Source of the DNA: ZC4RG29 sp036563875
Lineage (GTDB): Bacteria > Bacteroidota > Bacteroidia > Cytophagales > Cyclobacteriaceae
Assembly: GCA_036563875.1 (NCBI GenBank)
Contig: DATCLO010000061.1
Location: 1 to 64,000, forward strand
Reading direction: 5' to 3'
Length of the DNA stretch: 64,000 nt
Positions 25,787-35,041 of this stretch are shown one piece after another (the first letter of the stretch is position 1; every line of letters starts with the position of its first letter). Both the position numbers and the translations under genes were made by a program. Below the pieces are notes generated by a model. That model was not told the origin of the DNA. It made no database searches and was given only the letters and a program-made list of their open reading frames with translations.

Positions 25787-26826
25787 TCCTCCAGAATATT
25801 GGCAATGAACGTCGACTTGAGCAGCAGCCAAAACAGGAAGCCTGCTATTGCCCATTGGAGGTATATGAAGTAGTAGTCGGACGTTTCCTTGTAACGGGTT
25901 TCTTTGATCTCGGCTTTTTCGTACTGATCAATACGATCGAAGACCTGCTTTAACGCCTGGTTGTTTGTCGCGCGGAAAAACTCGCCTTCGCCAATCTCTG
26001 CGATACGGCGCATCGTCGTTTCATCGACGGTATTGGGATACATTTGCGGCCTGCCAAAGAAATCTTTTCCCATGGGCACCAGGCCTTCTTTTCCCACAAC
26101 GATGGTATAAATGCGCACGCCATAGGCGGATGCCAGCTCCGCTGCCGTAAGCGGATCGATGTTGCCGGCATTGCTGTCACCATCACTTAGCAGAATACAG
26201 ACTTTTGATGCTGCTGTTGATTCGCGCATGCGGTTCGTGACGACCGCGAGGGCACTCCCGATTGCAGTGCCACGGCTTTCGATCATGTCGTAACTGATTT
26301 CATCGAGGTATTGCTTCAGCAAGTCATAATCTGTGGTCAGCGGTGCCAGTGAAAATGCGTCACCGGAGAACACGACAATCCCGATACGATCCTGAACTCT
26401 TCCTTCTATGAATTCCCGCGCTACACGCTTGGCCGCTTCCAGTCGGTTGGGCGTGAAGTCTTCTATCTGCATGGACTGTGAGATGTCGAGGGCGAGCATG
26501 ATGTCGATACCTTCGGTCCATTGTTCCACCATTTCATTCGTACGTTGTGGACGCGCCAGGGCAACGAGAAGTAGTGCCAGGACGAGCATTAGCAAAAACT
26601 CAGGCAGGAGACGAACAATATTCGCGGCAGAAGGGCGGAGGTCGCGTTTCACTGTGGCGACCGGCAACTTCTGGTTGAAGCGACGACGAATGAGCCAGCG
26701 CACGAAGAACAGCAGTACTACCGCCGGGATCAGGTAAAGGAACTCCGGCCACTGCCACGTAAATGCGCGGAGTGTTGAAGGCGTGAACCAGTCCAGGCTT
26801 AGCCATTGAAGGCTGGTATCATTCAT
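25783..26826 (-). CDS. batA: BatA-like von Willebrand factor A membrane protein
   Basis: 347 aa. Two N-terminal transmembrane helices (about 28-44 and 74-92), a VWA domain with MIDAS DISQS (D114-S118), and a C-terminal helix (about 321-340). This is the BatA/BatB layout from the Bacteroides aerotolerance operon. The VWA domain faces the periplasm and probably assembles with partner proteins. The start overlaps the upstream BatD-like gene by 8 bp. No batB/batC follows, because the GH3 gene lies convergently downstream. Confidence 0.9.
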   Translation of the reverse strand: MNDTSLQWLSLDWFTPSTLRAFTWQWPEFLYLIPAVVLLFFVRWLIRRRFNQKLPVATVKRDLRPSAANIVRLLPEFLLMLVLALLLVALARPQRTNEMVEQWTEGIDIMLALDISQSMQIEDFTPNRLEAAKRVAREFIEGRVQDRIGIVVFSGDAFSLAPLTTDYDLLKQYLDEISYDMIESRGTAIGSALAVVTNRMRESTAASKVCILLSDGDSNAGNIDPLTAAELASAYGVRIYTIVVGKEGLVPMGKDFFGRPQMYPNTVDETTMRRIAEIGEGEFFRATNNQALKQVFDRIDQYEKAEIKETRYKETSDYYFIYLQWAIAGFLFWLLLKSTFIANILED

Positions 26827-27718
26827 GCATCACCTCCTCCATTTTCCTTTCAAATTTATCTCGCGCGAAGTCCATCAGGCCCTCGAATGGTTTTACATCC
26901 ACGGCCTGCCCACCATAGATTGAGCGGTCGATGGATTGAAGGCTTTTCCGGATCGAGTCATCCCGAATGAGTTGGATCGTCTCCTTCGTCGTGAGTTTCG
27001 TATACGGCATGAGCTCGAGTTTTTCCAGGTATTTCTTCCACAAACTTACTGTGGATTCTGCCACGTCAGGTGAAGCATTCTCACGCAGACGCGAAAGATT
27101 CGATGTGTAACTTTCCATGAACCGCGCGAAATTGCTTCGCAACTTTCTCATGCGATAGTGCCGGCGAATGGTCTTTCCGAACACGGCATATGCACCAGCA
27201 GCCAGGAGCATCACGAGCCCGGTAATGGCCGCCGCTAACACCCACCCGAAGGATGTTTGGATGCGCTCAAATGCGATCGTCTCTTTCAGCGTTACGGCAT
27301 CAAGTTTGGCTGTGTCGGGTAATATCAGGACGCGTTTCAGGAATAAGCTGTCAGCCGCAGTATACACAGCGGTGCAATCTCGCTCGTGTACGACGTATAC
27401 TGGCAAAGAAAGCGTCTGGACAGAATCCGGCTCAAAGGTTCGGTAGTAGTACACAACGCTGTCCCGACTGACACCGTTCCGCGTCACCGTGGGAAAGTAT
27501 TCGCGTCGTGCGTATTCAAAAGGAAAAGTATTGACAGTTGAGTCGGGGAATAGTACATCAACGTTTTGAGGATAAGTCGCGCCGAGTACATATATCGCTT
27601 CTTCTCCAATGCGAATGCTGTCACTGAGAAACCTTCCGCGCACGGTTGGTTCCTCCTGTGCTGTCGCGGGCCACGCAAGACTGACGGCAACGGAAAGTAG
27701 GGCAATCCTCAATGTCAT
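26819..27718 (-). CDS. BatD/DUF4381-like membrane protein of the Bat operon
   Basis: 299 aa. Signal peptide (MTLRIALLSVAVSLAWPATAQ), a periplasmic beta-domain (VRGRFLSDSIRIGEEAIYVLGATYP), one transmembrane helix at about 155-178, and a basic cytoplasmic tail with helical content. It is much shorter than full BatD proteins of about 550-600 aa. Position between DUF58 and batA, with the overlapping stop/start, supports a structural role in the same complex. The family label is tentative. Confidence 0.7.
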   Translation of the reverse strand: MTLRIALLSVAVSLAWPATAQEEPTVRGRFLSDSIRIGEEAIYVLGATYPQNVDVLFPDSTVNTFPFEYARREYFPTVTRNGVSRDSVVYYYRTFEPDSVQTLSLPVYVVHERDCTAVYTAADSLFLKRVLILPDTAKLDAVTLKETIAFERIQTSFGWVLAAAITGLVMLLAAGAYAVFGKTIRRHYRMRKLRSNFARFMESYTSNLSRLRENASPDVAESTVSLWKKYLEKLELMPYTKLTTKETIQLIRDDSIRKSLQSIDRSIYGGQAVDVKPFEGLMDFARDKFERKMEEVMHE

Positions 27719-27732
27719 ACGGTCGCGTTGCT

Positions 27733-28614
27733 TCAGGTCGTTTTTACGGTCTTGTTTCGAATTTTGAACAACCGCAGAAGTTTGGGAACGTAATCTTCCT
27801 CGGTGTCCAGTGAGATGAAGTTGATCTGATGTTTGCGGCAGAATCGTTCAAGGGTCTCTTTTCGTCCCGCCAGGCTGCTGCTGAGCAGGTGCCTGAAGTT
27901 GCCGAACGATGTATTGATCCACAGTGTCTTGCCCGATTCCTTGTCAAGGATCGGAACGATGCCGAGTTTGGGTAGGTGCGTTTCGCGTTTGTCGGTGATG
28001 TGAATGATCACCAGGTCGTGACGCCGCGCCAGCGCCCTGAGGTTGTCGAAGTATGAATCCTCATCGATGAAGTCTGAAATAAGGATGACTACGCTTCGGC
28101 GTTTGATGGTGTTGAGCGCAAAGGCCAACGCTTTTGAAAGATCCGTTCGTTTGGACTGAGGCTTAAGGTTGACCAACGCAGAAATGATCTGGTAGGCTTG
28201 TGCCGATCCTTTGGACGGCCGCAAATACTTTTCTTTCTGATCTGAAAAGCAGATCAATCCCACGTGGCTCGATTCCTTTACTGCGGAGAGTGTGAGTACA
28301 CCGCAGATCTCTTTGCCAATGTCGGCCTTGGTCTTTCCCGGCCGCCCGATGTCTTCCGACGCGCTGACGTCCAGGATAAAGAATACGGTCTGTTCTTTTT
28401 CTTCGCGGAAGGTTTTTACGAAGGTGCCATGTCCCTTTGCGGACACGTTCCAGTCGATGGTGCGGATGTCGTCCCCATATTGATAAGGACGGACATCGTC
28501 GAATTCCAACCCTGAACCCTTGAATACGGAACGGAAATCGCCCTGCATCTGGCTGTTGATTGCCTTGCGAATCTGGATTTCATAGTTCCGGAGTTTCTTG
28601 ATCAGGTCCTTCAT
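27733..28614 (-). CDS. DUF58 domain protein (Bat operon)
   Basis: 293 aa from the ATG at 28614 (MKDLIKKLRNYEIQIRKA); an upstream in-frame start at 28638 is less typical. The DUF58 signature FKGSGLEFDDVRPYQYGDDIRTIDWNVSAKG is followed by a degenerate VWA core (VFFILDVSASEDIG; VVILISDFIDEDSYFDNL). These proteins pair with MoxR AAA+ ATPases in activation of metalloenzymes or membrane complexes. It heads the operon DUF58 - BatD-like - BatA. Unusually, no moxR gene precedes it; the next gene upstream is divergent. Confidence 0.9.
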   Translation of the reverse strand: MKDLIKKLRNYEIQIRKAINSQMQGDFRSVFKGSGLEFDDVRPYQYGDDIRTIDWNVSAKGHGTFVKTFREEKEQTVFFILDVSASEDIGRPGKTKADIGKEICGVLTLSAVKESSHVGLICFSDQKEKYLRPSKGSAQAYQIISALVNLKPQSKRTDLSKALAFALNTIKRRSVVILISDFIDEDSYFDNLRALARRHDLVIIHITDKRETHLPKLGIVPILDKESGKTLWINTSFGNFRHLLSSSLAGRKETLERFCRKHQINFISLDTEEDYVPKLLRLFKIRNKTVKTT

Positions 28615-28718
28615 CCCACCACGTGTGATAAGCGTCAAAAATAGAACAAATATGATTATTTTGCTGCCCGGGCGCTGGGCATAGGCAATTCCTCAGGTTG
28701 AATGGTAAGCAATTGTAT

Positions 28719-29066
28719 ATGAGGTTAGTAGCAATACTGGTTGTGGGCATCCTGGGGATATTGTCGTGTGAAAAGCAACGGCAGCCCAGGGACATTATGT
28801 CACAGGACAAAATGGTCCAGACGCTGCGGTCCCTGTACATTGCCGAGGAACATGTGAGCCGTCTTGGACTGCGCCCCGACTCCGCTCGAAAATTCTTCGC
28901 CCGGATGGAAGACCGGTTGTTTGAGGATGCCGGCATCACCCGCGAGGAGTTTATCCGATCCTTTGACTATTACGTAAATCATCCTGACGAGTGGGAATCG
29001 GTATTTTCTGCCCTCGTCGACTCACTCAATCTGCAGGAGCAAAGGCTCTCCCTACCCGTCCAATAA
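28719..29066 (+). CDS. DUF4296 lipoprotein
   Basis: 115 aa from the ATG at 28719; the frame also allows a TTG at 28698. Lipoprotein signal LVAILVVGILGILSCEKQ gives a lipidated Cys near residue 17. The DUF4296 core is helical: MVQTLRSLYIAEEHV...DSARKFFARMEDRLFEDAGITREEFIRSFDYYVNHPDEWESVFSALVDSLN. Common in Bacteroidota, function unknown. It ends 4 bp before mutS2, so the two are co-transcribed. Confidence 0.87.
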   Translation: MRLVAILVVGILGILSCEKQRQPRDIMSQDKMVQTLRSLYIAEEHVSRLGLRPDSARKFFARMEDRLFEDAGITREEFIRSFDYYVNHPDEWESVFSALVDSLNLQEQRLSLPVQ

Positions 29067-29070
29067 TCCT

Positions 29071-31428
29071 ATGATCTACCCGGATCAGTTGGAAGAGAAA
29101 CTCGGCTTTGACCAAATACGCCGTCACCTTTCCGAAAATTGCCTGTCGCCCGCAGCCGTGCGCCGCGTGGAAGCCATGCGTTTCCTTACAGACTTCAACG
29201 CGATTCGACTTCTGCTAAGTCATGCGCTCGAGTTCGTTCGCATTTTCGAGAAGGGTGAGGCGTTCCCGGCATCGCATTTCCACGATCCGGAACAATGGAG
29301 AGGCAAAATATTTCCTGCAGGAAACTACCTGGAGGAACAGGAACTGCTTGACATGGCCGGTGCAATCGAAACGGTGAATGCCTGTAAGTCGTTTCTCCGT
29401 CGATCAAGGGAGTGGTGTCCGTCGCTGGCCGATCTGGCTGATCCCGTTCCGGACGTCTCGGACGTTGCTTCCGTCATTGCCAAGCAAATTGATGAACGAG
29501 CACGCGTACGCGACAACGCCACTCCGGAACTTGCCCGCATTCGCAAGCGCCTGCGCGAACAGCAGGCAAGGCTAAGAAGTCTCTCGGAACAAATCTTTTC
29601 AAAAGCCGTTGCCGAAAAGTGGGTGCCGGAAGGAGCGCTGCCGACGATACGGGAAGGTCGTGTCGTGATTCCCATTCTTGCTGAACACAAGCGGAGACTG
29701 CGCGGCTTTGTGCTCGACGAATCGGCGACCGGACAGACGGTGTTCATGGAACCCGCCGAGATGCTGGACGCCAATAACGAGATCAGAGAATACGAACACG
29801 CTGAACGACGCGAAGTTGTTCGAATTCTTACCAATATAACGGATGGTATACGCGCCCGATATGATGACCTGAGGCTTGCTTTCGATTTCCTCACTGAGAT
29901 CGACTTCATTCGAGCAAAGGCAAAGTATGCGCGCATTATTCAGGCACACTTTCCCGACTTGAGACCAGAGCCGGCGTTGCAATTGCGTGAGGCGCGTCAC
30001 CCCCTTCTTTTTCTGACGCTGAAAGCAAGGCGACCGGTGGTACCGCTGTCGATCGATCTTAATGATAAGGATCGAATGCTCCTCGTAAGCGGACCTAACG
30101 CCGGAGGAAAATCAGTATGTCTGAAAACGGTCGGACTGCTCCAGTACATGCTCCAGTGTGGTCTGCTCATTCCGGCCCATCCGGATTCCGTCATGGGCAT
30201 ATTCGGAAGCATGTTCCTTGACATTGGAGATCAGCAATCTATTGAGAACGACCTGAGCACATACAGCAGCCACCTGAAGAACATGAACCTGTTCATCCGC
30301 CGCTCCGATGAAAAGTCGCTCGTTCTCATTGATGAAATGGGTTCCGGAACGGACCCGAATTTCGGTGGTGCTATTGCGCAGGCTGTGCTGGAGGAACTGT
30401 TGAAAAGGCGCGTGTGGGGTGTTGTAACTACGCACTACTATAACCTGAAAGTGTTTGCGGGCCAGCGGGCTGGCATCCGCAATGCTGCGATGCGCTTTGA
30501 CGAACAGAGCATGTCGCCTTTGTATATCCTCGACATTGGCAGACCCGGCAGCTCTTTCGCTCTGGAGATAGCCCGCGCAACGGGCTTACCTGAAAGCACA
30601 CTCGACGAAGCGCGCAGGCTCGTGGGGCATGAACTGGAAGGCATCGAAGTGCTCATGCGCAGGCTCGCACGGGAACAGGAGGAGTTAAGACAAAAGCAGG
30701 ATCAAATCGCTCGCGACGAACGCGTATTAAGGGAGACTCTCGAAAAGTACGAGAAACTTCATGCAACGCTGGAGGCGCAGAAGAAGGAGATACTGGCGCG
30801 CGCAAAAAAAGATGCCGAGAACCTGCTGAATGATGTCAACCGAAAGATTGAAAAGACCATCCGGCATATTCGTGAGAACAGTGCAGAGCGCAAGGAGACC
30901 ATGCGCGTGCGTCGCGAGTTGCAGGAGCTTAAGAACCGGGTACGTTCGGCCGAAACAACCGAAAAGCCGGCGCCGGAACTGAAGGAAGGGGACTACGTGC
31001 GGATTGTGGGTCAGGAAGGTAAGGGCATCCTGCAATCGATCAAAGGTCGGAATGCTGTCGTTCAGTTCGGTGAGATTATGTCGGTCGTTGACTTGGGTAA
31101 ACTGGAAAAAGCTACAGGCAAGGTTTCTCAGTCGACACCAGCACGACAAAACACCGGCCTGTCACTTCTTGAGAAGCGATCACATTTCAATAACACATTG
31201 GATCTACGCGGTAAGCGCGTAGAGGAGGCTGTGCCTATGTTAGAGCGTTTCATGGATACGGCGATACTTCTCGACGCGGGTGAACTCAGAATCCTTCACG
31301 GCAAAGGCGAGGGTGTGCTCCGCAAAGTGGTTCGCGAACATTTGAGGCGATATCGCGAAGTAGCGTCAGTTTCTGACGAACACATTGAAAGAGGAGGGGA
31401 TGGGATTACCGTAGTGGTATTGAAATAA
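29071..31428 (+). CDS. mutS2: Endonuclease MutS2
   Basis: 785 aa, normal length. Homologue of mismatch protein MutS without the mismatch-recognition domain. It acts on branched DNA and on collided ribosomes in some bacteria. Core and lever helices come first, then an ATPase with Walker A GPNAGGKS (341-348) and Walker B VLIDEMGSGTDP, a coiled-coil linker (about 540-640, rich in E, K, R), a KOW-like segment (KEGDYVRIVGQEGKGILQ), and a C-terminal Smr nuclease domain (LDLRGKRVEEA...LRILHGKGEGVLRKVV, about 709-785). All domains are intact. It ends at an intrinsic terminator. Confidence 0.95.
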   Translation: MIYPDQLEEKLGFDQIRRHLSENCLSPAAVRRVEAMRFLTDFNAIRLLLSHALEFVRIFEKGEAFPASHFHDPEQWRGKIFPAGNYLEEQELLDMAGAIETVNACKSFLRRSREWCPSLADLADPVPDVSDVASVIAKQIDERARVRDNATPELARIRKRLREQQARLRSLSEQIFSKAVAEKWVPEGALPTIREGRVVIPILAEHKRRLRGFVLDESATGQTVFMEPAEMLDANNEIREYEHAERREVVRILTNITDGIRARYDDLRLAFDFLTEIDFIRAKAKYARIIQAHFPDLRPEPALQLREARHPLLFLTLKARRPVVPLSIDLNDKDRMLLVSGPNAGGKSVCLKTVGLLQYMLQCGLLIPAHPDSVMGIFGSMFLDIGDQQSIENDLSTYSSHLKNMNLFIRRSDEKSLVLIDEMGSGTDPNFGGAIAQAVLEELLKRRVWGVVTTHYYNLKVFAGQRAGIRNAAMRFDEQSMSPLYILDIGRPGSSFALEIARATGLPESTLDEARRLVGHELEGIEVLMRRLAREQEELRQKQDQIARDERVLRETLEKYEKLHATLEAQKKEILARAKKDAENLLNDVNRKIEKTIRHIRENSAERKETMRVRRELQELKNRVRSAETTEKPAPELKEGDYVRIVGQEGKGILQSIKGRNAVVQFGEIMSVVDLGKLEKATGKVSQSTPARQNTGLSLLEKRSHFNNTLDLRGKRVEEAVPMLERFMDTAILLDAGELRILHGKGEGVLRKVVREHLRRYREVASVSDEHIERGGDGITVVVLK

Positions 31429-31460
31429 AAATGGGACACACAGTAGTGCGTCCCATTTTG
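31428..31460. terminator. Bidirectional intrinsic terminator after mutS2
   Basis: Stem AAAATGGGAC (31428-31437) and GTCCCATTTT (31450-31459) with a 12-nt loop. A/T runs on both sides let it serve mutS2 and the convergent lipoprotein gene. Confidence 0.85.
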
Positions 31461-31487
31461 TTATTATCAGATCGTTCGATCTGCCAA

Positions 31488-31961
31488 TTACTTCGTAAAT
31501 ACAAATTGCCAGTTTCCGTTAACCTCCTCAATTCTGCCTCCGGCAAAGCCTCCGCCCTGATAGTTGAATTCGATGGTAAGCTGTGCGTTGCCGTTGCCCA
31601 GGGTGTAGTTCATTTTCTGGTTGTCGTTGAGGCGAATGATTTGTGAATTGGGATTAGCGTCGAACTTCCAAGTACCGTTCTCGGGCCAGGGGCTTGGATT
31701 AGGCCTGGTGCCCGTGAAGCTGTAAGCGTAAGTGCCTCCCTGGCTGAAAGTACCGGATAGGGTAAGCGTTAGGCCGGGAAAATCCGATGTTCTGACGTCG
31801 CCATCCAATGTTGCTGAGGATAACGTCCAGGTTCCGACAAGTTTGCCGAGTTGTACTTCTTCTTCCGACTTGCTGCCACCGCCATCTTCGCCACAGTTTG
31901 TGAACGATACTGCTATCGCTACAGCGACCAGGAGAGACAGCACTCTATGTATTACTTTCAT
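31488..31961 (-). CDS. Small lipoprotein, lipocalin-like
   Basis: 157 aa from the ATG at 31961; the ORF extends upstream but MKVIHRVLSLLVAVAIAVSFTNCG is a clear lipoprotein signal (Cys about 23). An acidic linker precedes a beta-rich domain starting KLVGTWTLSSATLDGD and ending GRIEEVNGNWQFVFTK. That pattern matches lipocalin-like lipoproteins of Bacteroidota. Ligand unknown. Monocistronic. Confidence 0.72.
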   Translation of the reverse strand: MKVIHRVLSLLVAVAIAVSFTNCGEDGGGSKSEEEVQLGKLVGTWTLSSATLDGDVRTSDFPGLTLTLSGTFSQGGTYAYSFTGTRPNPSPWPENGTWKFDANPNSQIIRLNDNQKMNYTLGNGNAQLTIEFNYQGGGFAGGRIEEVNGNWQFVFTK

Positions 31962-32082
31962 TTTCAAAAAGTTAGTAAACACGAATTTGCCACTAAATAA
32001 AGAAAAATCAAACAATCCTGTCCGCCCTGAAAGCGCCCTGATCGAATTTTCCAGCATTGGGACGTTGGAAATGACCTCAAAC

Positions 32083-32751
32083 CTACTTAAAAGCCGTCAA
32101 ATCGAGCCGGATCGCATCTGCGGGGTATTCCCGTGGCTGGTTTGAGGCTATAAAAATCACGACGTTTGCGGGGACGTTTTTAAGGAGTTCGAGATACCAG
32201 GCAAAGGCCTTTTCGTCGAGGTTCGTTCCGGGTTCATCAAGGAAAACTGCTTCCGCCTCTGTTAGAAGAGCGAGTCCAAGCTTCACCCTCTGTTTCATTC
32301 CGGACGAAAAATTACCTACGTATTTGTCGCTGGATTTTTTCATGTCCAATGCTTCGAGCAGCTGAGGCACATCCATATTGTCGCGACACTTCCGTAATCG
32401 GAAATGGAACCTTAGCTGTTCTTCCAACGTGAACTCGTCGATCAGATCCATGTACGGTGCGGCCATTGCCACGTGGCGATACAGGCTCTCGAGTTCGATT
32501 GGGGAGGTACCCTGGAAGTATTGGATGGTACCGGTTGTTTGCGGCATCTGACCCCAGAGTATTTGCATGAGGGTCGATTTGCCGGAGCCGTTAGGACCGG
32601 TGATGGCATAGACGGTACCCGACTGAAAAGTGAAGGAAAGGTCGCGAAAAATCCAGTCGCGGTTGAACCGCTTGCCGAGTTTTTGTGTGGCAATACGGAA
32701 TGAGGTGGTTGATTCCGGCTTGGCAGTTTGAATGTCGGGTTCAACCCGCAT
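32083..32751 (-). CDS. ABC transporter ATP-binding protein
   Basis: 222 aa from the ATG at 32751; a GTG three codons upstream is also possible. Walker A GPNGSGKST, Q-loop region HVAMAAPYMDLIDEFT, signature FSSGMKQRVKLGLALL and Walker B AVFLDEPGTNLD are complete. It resembles the small single-domain ATPases of the CcmA/heme-exporter or YxlF type. It is transcribed 20 bp behind lpxA in the lipid A operon, where many Bacteroidota carry it. No permease is adjacent, so the transported substrate is open. Confidence 0.9.
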   Translation of the reverse strand: MRVEPDIQTAKPESTTSFRIATQKLGKRFNRDWIFRDLSFTFQSGTVYAITGPNGSGKSTLMQILWGQMPQTTGTIQYFQGTSPIELESLYRHVAMAAPYMDLIDEFTLEEQLRFHFRLRKCRDNMDVPQLLEALDMKKSSDKYVGNFSSGMKQRVKLGLALLTEAEAVFLDEPGTNLDEKAFAWYLELLKNVPANVVIFIASNQPREYPADAIRLDLTAFK

Positions 32752-32770
32752 GCGGCTCACTTTTGTGGAT

Positions 32771-33559
32771 TTAATCGGTCCCGCCGTAACCTTTCATAAT
32801 GCCGCGTTCCGAATTGCGAATGAAGTTGATGATGGCGTCGCGTTCTTCGGATACAGGCATCTTGCGTTCAAGTTCTTCCAGCGCCTTGCTGTTGTTCATT
32901 CCCTTCATGAAAATGTAGCGGTAGATCTCCTGGATTTCGCTGATCTTTTCCGAAGTAAATCCACGGCGACGAAGTCCTACCGTGTTGACACCTGCATAGG
33001 CGAGGGGTTCACGTGCTGCCTTCACGTATGGCGGTACATCTTTACGAACGAGCGAGCCTCCCGAGATCATGACGTGGGCACCGATCTTCACGAACTGGTG
33101 GAGTGCGCTTGCCCCACCGATGATGGCCCAGTCGTCAACTTCAACGTGGCCTGCGAGTTGAACCGCGTTAACAAGTATGCAATTGTCACCGATGATGCAG
33201 TCGTGAGCGACGTGGACATATGCCATCAGGAGGCAGTTCTTGCCAATCACGGTTTTGTACTTGTCGCTCGTTCCGCAGCTCACCGTGACGTACTCGCGGA
33301 TGACGGTATTGTCGCCGATAAACGTTTCCGTTTTTTCTCCGGCAAACTTCAGATCCTGTGGTATAGATGATACTGAGGCGCCGGGATAGACACGGACGCC
33401 ATTTCCGAGTCTTGCGCCATTCCAGATCACGGCGTTAGGGCCAATCCAACAGTTGTCGCCAATAACAACGTCGGCTTGAACAGTGGCGAATGCTTCAATA
33501 GTAACGTTTTTCCCGATTTTGGCATCGGGATGAATATTAGCAAGGTGGTGAAAACTCAT
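32771..33559 (-). CDS. lpxA: UDP-N-acetylglucosamine acyltransferase
   Basis: 262 aa. First committed step of lipid A synthesis: transfer of a 3-hydroxyacyl chain to UDP-GlcNAc. It is a left-handed beta-helix built of hexapeptide repeats (IHPDAKIGKNVTIEAFATVQADVVIGDNCWIGPNAVI). The active-site region is LMAYVHVAHDCIIGDNCILVNAVQLAGHVEVDDWAIIGG, and a C-terminal helical bundle carries VGLRRRGFTSEKI. It lies 4 bp after the lpxC/fabZ fusion. Confidence 0.96.
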   Translation of the reverse strand: MSFHHLANIHPDAKIGKNVTIEAFATVQADVVIGDNCWIGPNAVIWNGARLGNGVRVYPGASVSSIPQDLKFAGEKTETFIGDNTVIREYVTVSCGTSDKYKTVIGKNCLLMAYVHVAHDCIIGDNCILVNAVQLAGHVEVDDWAIIGGASALHQFVKIGAHVMISGGSLVRKDVPPYVKAAREPLAYAGVNTVGLRRRGFTSEKISEIQEIYRYIFMKGMNNSKALEELERKMPVSEERDAIINFIRNSERGIMKGYGGTD

Positions 33560-33563
33560 GCAT

Positions 33564-34958
33564 TCAATCTTTGCGGACGATGCTGGCGGTCATGGTACCC
33601 TCACAAACCAGGGTATTTCCGACGAAGCCTCGTCCGTACATTTTCGCTATGCCGCGCTTGATGGGTGCGAGCAGGTCGCATTGGATTACCAGCGTGTCAC
33701 CCGGCAACACCATCTTTCTGAAGCGCATATTTTCGATTCCGAGGAAATACGTCCAATAGTTTTCCGGGTCAGGCACCGTGTTAAGGACCAGTATACCGCC
33801 GATCTGTGCCATGGCCTCGATCTGCAGCACACCGGGGAATACCGGGTTACCTGGGAAGTGGCCCTGGAAGAAGTATTCATTGGCAGTAACGTTCTTTACA
33901 CCTGCAACGCTTTCGTTGTCGAGGTAAATAATCTTGTCGATGAGCAGGAATGGATAGCGGTGGGGAAGGGTTGCCGTGATCTTGTTGATGTCCATGACCG
34001 GCGGAAGGCTCGGGTTGTATTTCGGTCTTCCCTTCTTGTCGGCTTCCTGCATCGCCTTCTTCAGCTTCTTCGCGAAGGCAACGTTGGCCGCGTGACCCGG
34101 CCGTGCCGCGAGTACCTGCGCCTTGAGTGGCCGGCCCGCGAGTGCGAGGTCGCCAACAATGTCAAGAAGCTTGTGACGCGCCGGTTCGTTCTTGTATCGA
34201 AGTTCGATGTTGTTGAGAATGCCTTCCTGCTTCACGGCAACCTTTGGCTTACCGAGCATCTTCGCGATATTCTCGAGCTCATCGTCCTTCACCACGCGAT
34301 CTACGATGACGATCGCGTTGTTGAGGTCGCCACCTTTAATCAGGTTATTCTTGTACAACATTTCCAGTTCGTGAAGGAAGCAGAACGTGCGGCACGATGC
34401 GATTTCCTTTTCGAACTGGCGGATGTCGGTGATGGATGCGTGCTGACTTCCGAGAACGGGAGAGTTGTAGTCGATCATCACTGTTACGCGATAGTCGTCA
34501 AGCGGGAGGGCAGCGATTTCAACGTTGCGGGCAGCTTCGCGATAGAAGATAGGTTCCTGCACTTCGAAGAAGTCGCGGAGGGCATTCTGCTCTTCTGCAC
34601 CAGCGTCTTTAAGAACTTCAACAAAAGGCTTGGAACTGCCGTCCATGATCGGACATTCGGGACCGTCAAGCTGGATCAAGACATTGTCGATCTCGAGTCC
34701 AACCAGAGCGGCGAGCGTATGTTCGATGGTGCTTACCCGGGCTCCGCTTTGTTCGATGGTTGTTCCGCGCGACACGTCCACTACGTTGTCGCAATCGGCA
34801 TCAACTATCGGTGATCCTGATATATCGACACGTTGAAACTTGATTCCATGGTTGGGCTTTGCGGGAACAAATGTCATGTTGGTCTGAACTCCAGTGTGGA
34901 GTCCAACCCCGGAGAGGGTGACTGCCTTCCGGATTGTCTGTTGTTTGATATTTAACAT
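33564..34958 (-). CDS. lpxC: Bifunctional UDP-3-O-acyl-GlcNAc deacetylase / 3-hydroxyacyl-ACP dehydratase (LpxC-FabZ fusion)
   Basis: 464 aa from the ATG at 34958 (MLNIKQQTIRKAVTLSGVGLHTG). The N-terminal 310 residues are LpxC, the zinc deacetylase of lipid A synthesis, with STIEHTLAAL and RHKLLDIVGDLALAGRP holding metal ligands. The remaining 145 residues are FabZ, with LPHRYPFLLID and FQGHFPGNPVFPGVLQIEAMAQ carrying the His/Glu dyad. The fusion is characteristic of Bacteroidota and couples lipid A and fatty acid supply. It is flanked by lpxD upstream (83 bp) and lpxA downstream. Confidence 0.96.
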   Translation of the reverse strand: MLNIKQQTIRKAVTLSGVGLHTGVQTNMTFVPAKPNHGIKFQRVDISGSPIVDADCDNVVDVSRGTTIEQSGARVSTIEHTLAALVGLEIDNVLIQLDGPECPIMDGSSKPFVEVLKDAGAEEQNALRDFFEVQEPIFYREAARNVEIAALPLDDYRVTVMIDYNSPVLGSQHASITDIRQFEKEIASCRTFCFLHELEMLYKNNLIKGGDLNNAIVIVDRVVKDDELENIAKMLGKPKVAVKQEGILNNIELRYKNEPARHKLLDIVGDLALAGRPLKAQVLAARPGHAANVAFAKKLKKAMQEADKKGRPKYNPSLPPVMDINKITATLPHRYPFLLIDKIIYLDNESVAGVKNVTANEYFFQGHFPGNPVFPGVLQIEAMAQIGGILVLNTVPDPENYWTYFLGIENMRFRKMVLPGDTLVIQCDLLAPIKRGIAKMYGRGFVGNTLVCEGTMTASIVRKD

Positions 34959-35041
34959 TTTTGCCTGCAAAAGTGGCGCAAATTTAACCCCAATTATCCG
35001 GATATTCCAATTTTCGGGTTATGGGGGCTGTTGCCGTGGTT

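Noticed and set aside
33558..34814. Long plus-strand open frame (418 codons) opposite lpxC/fabZ
   Set aside because: It mirrors the LpxC-FabZ coding frame; the opposite strand has full family motifs, and this product has no recognisable domain.
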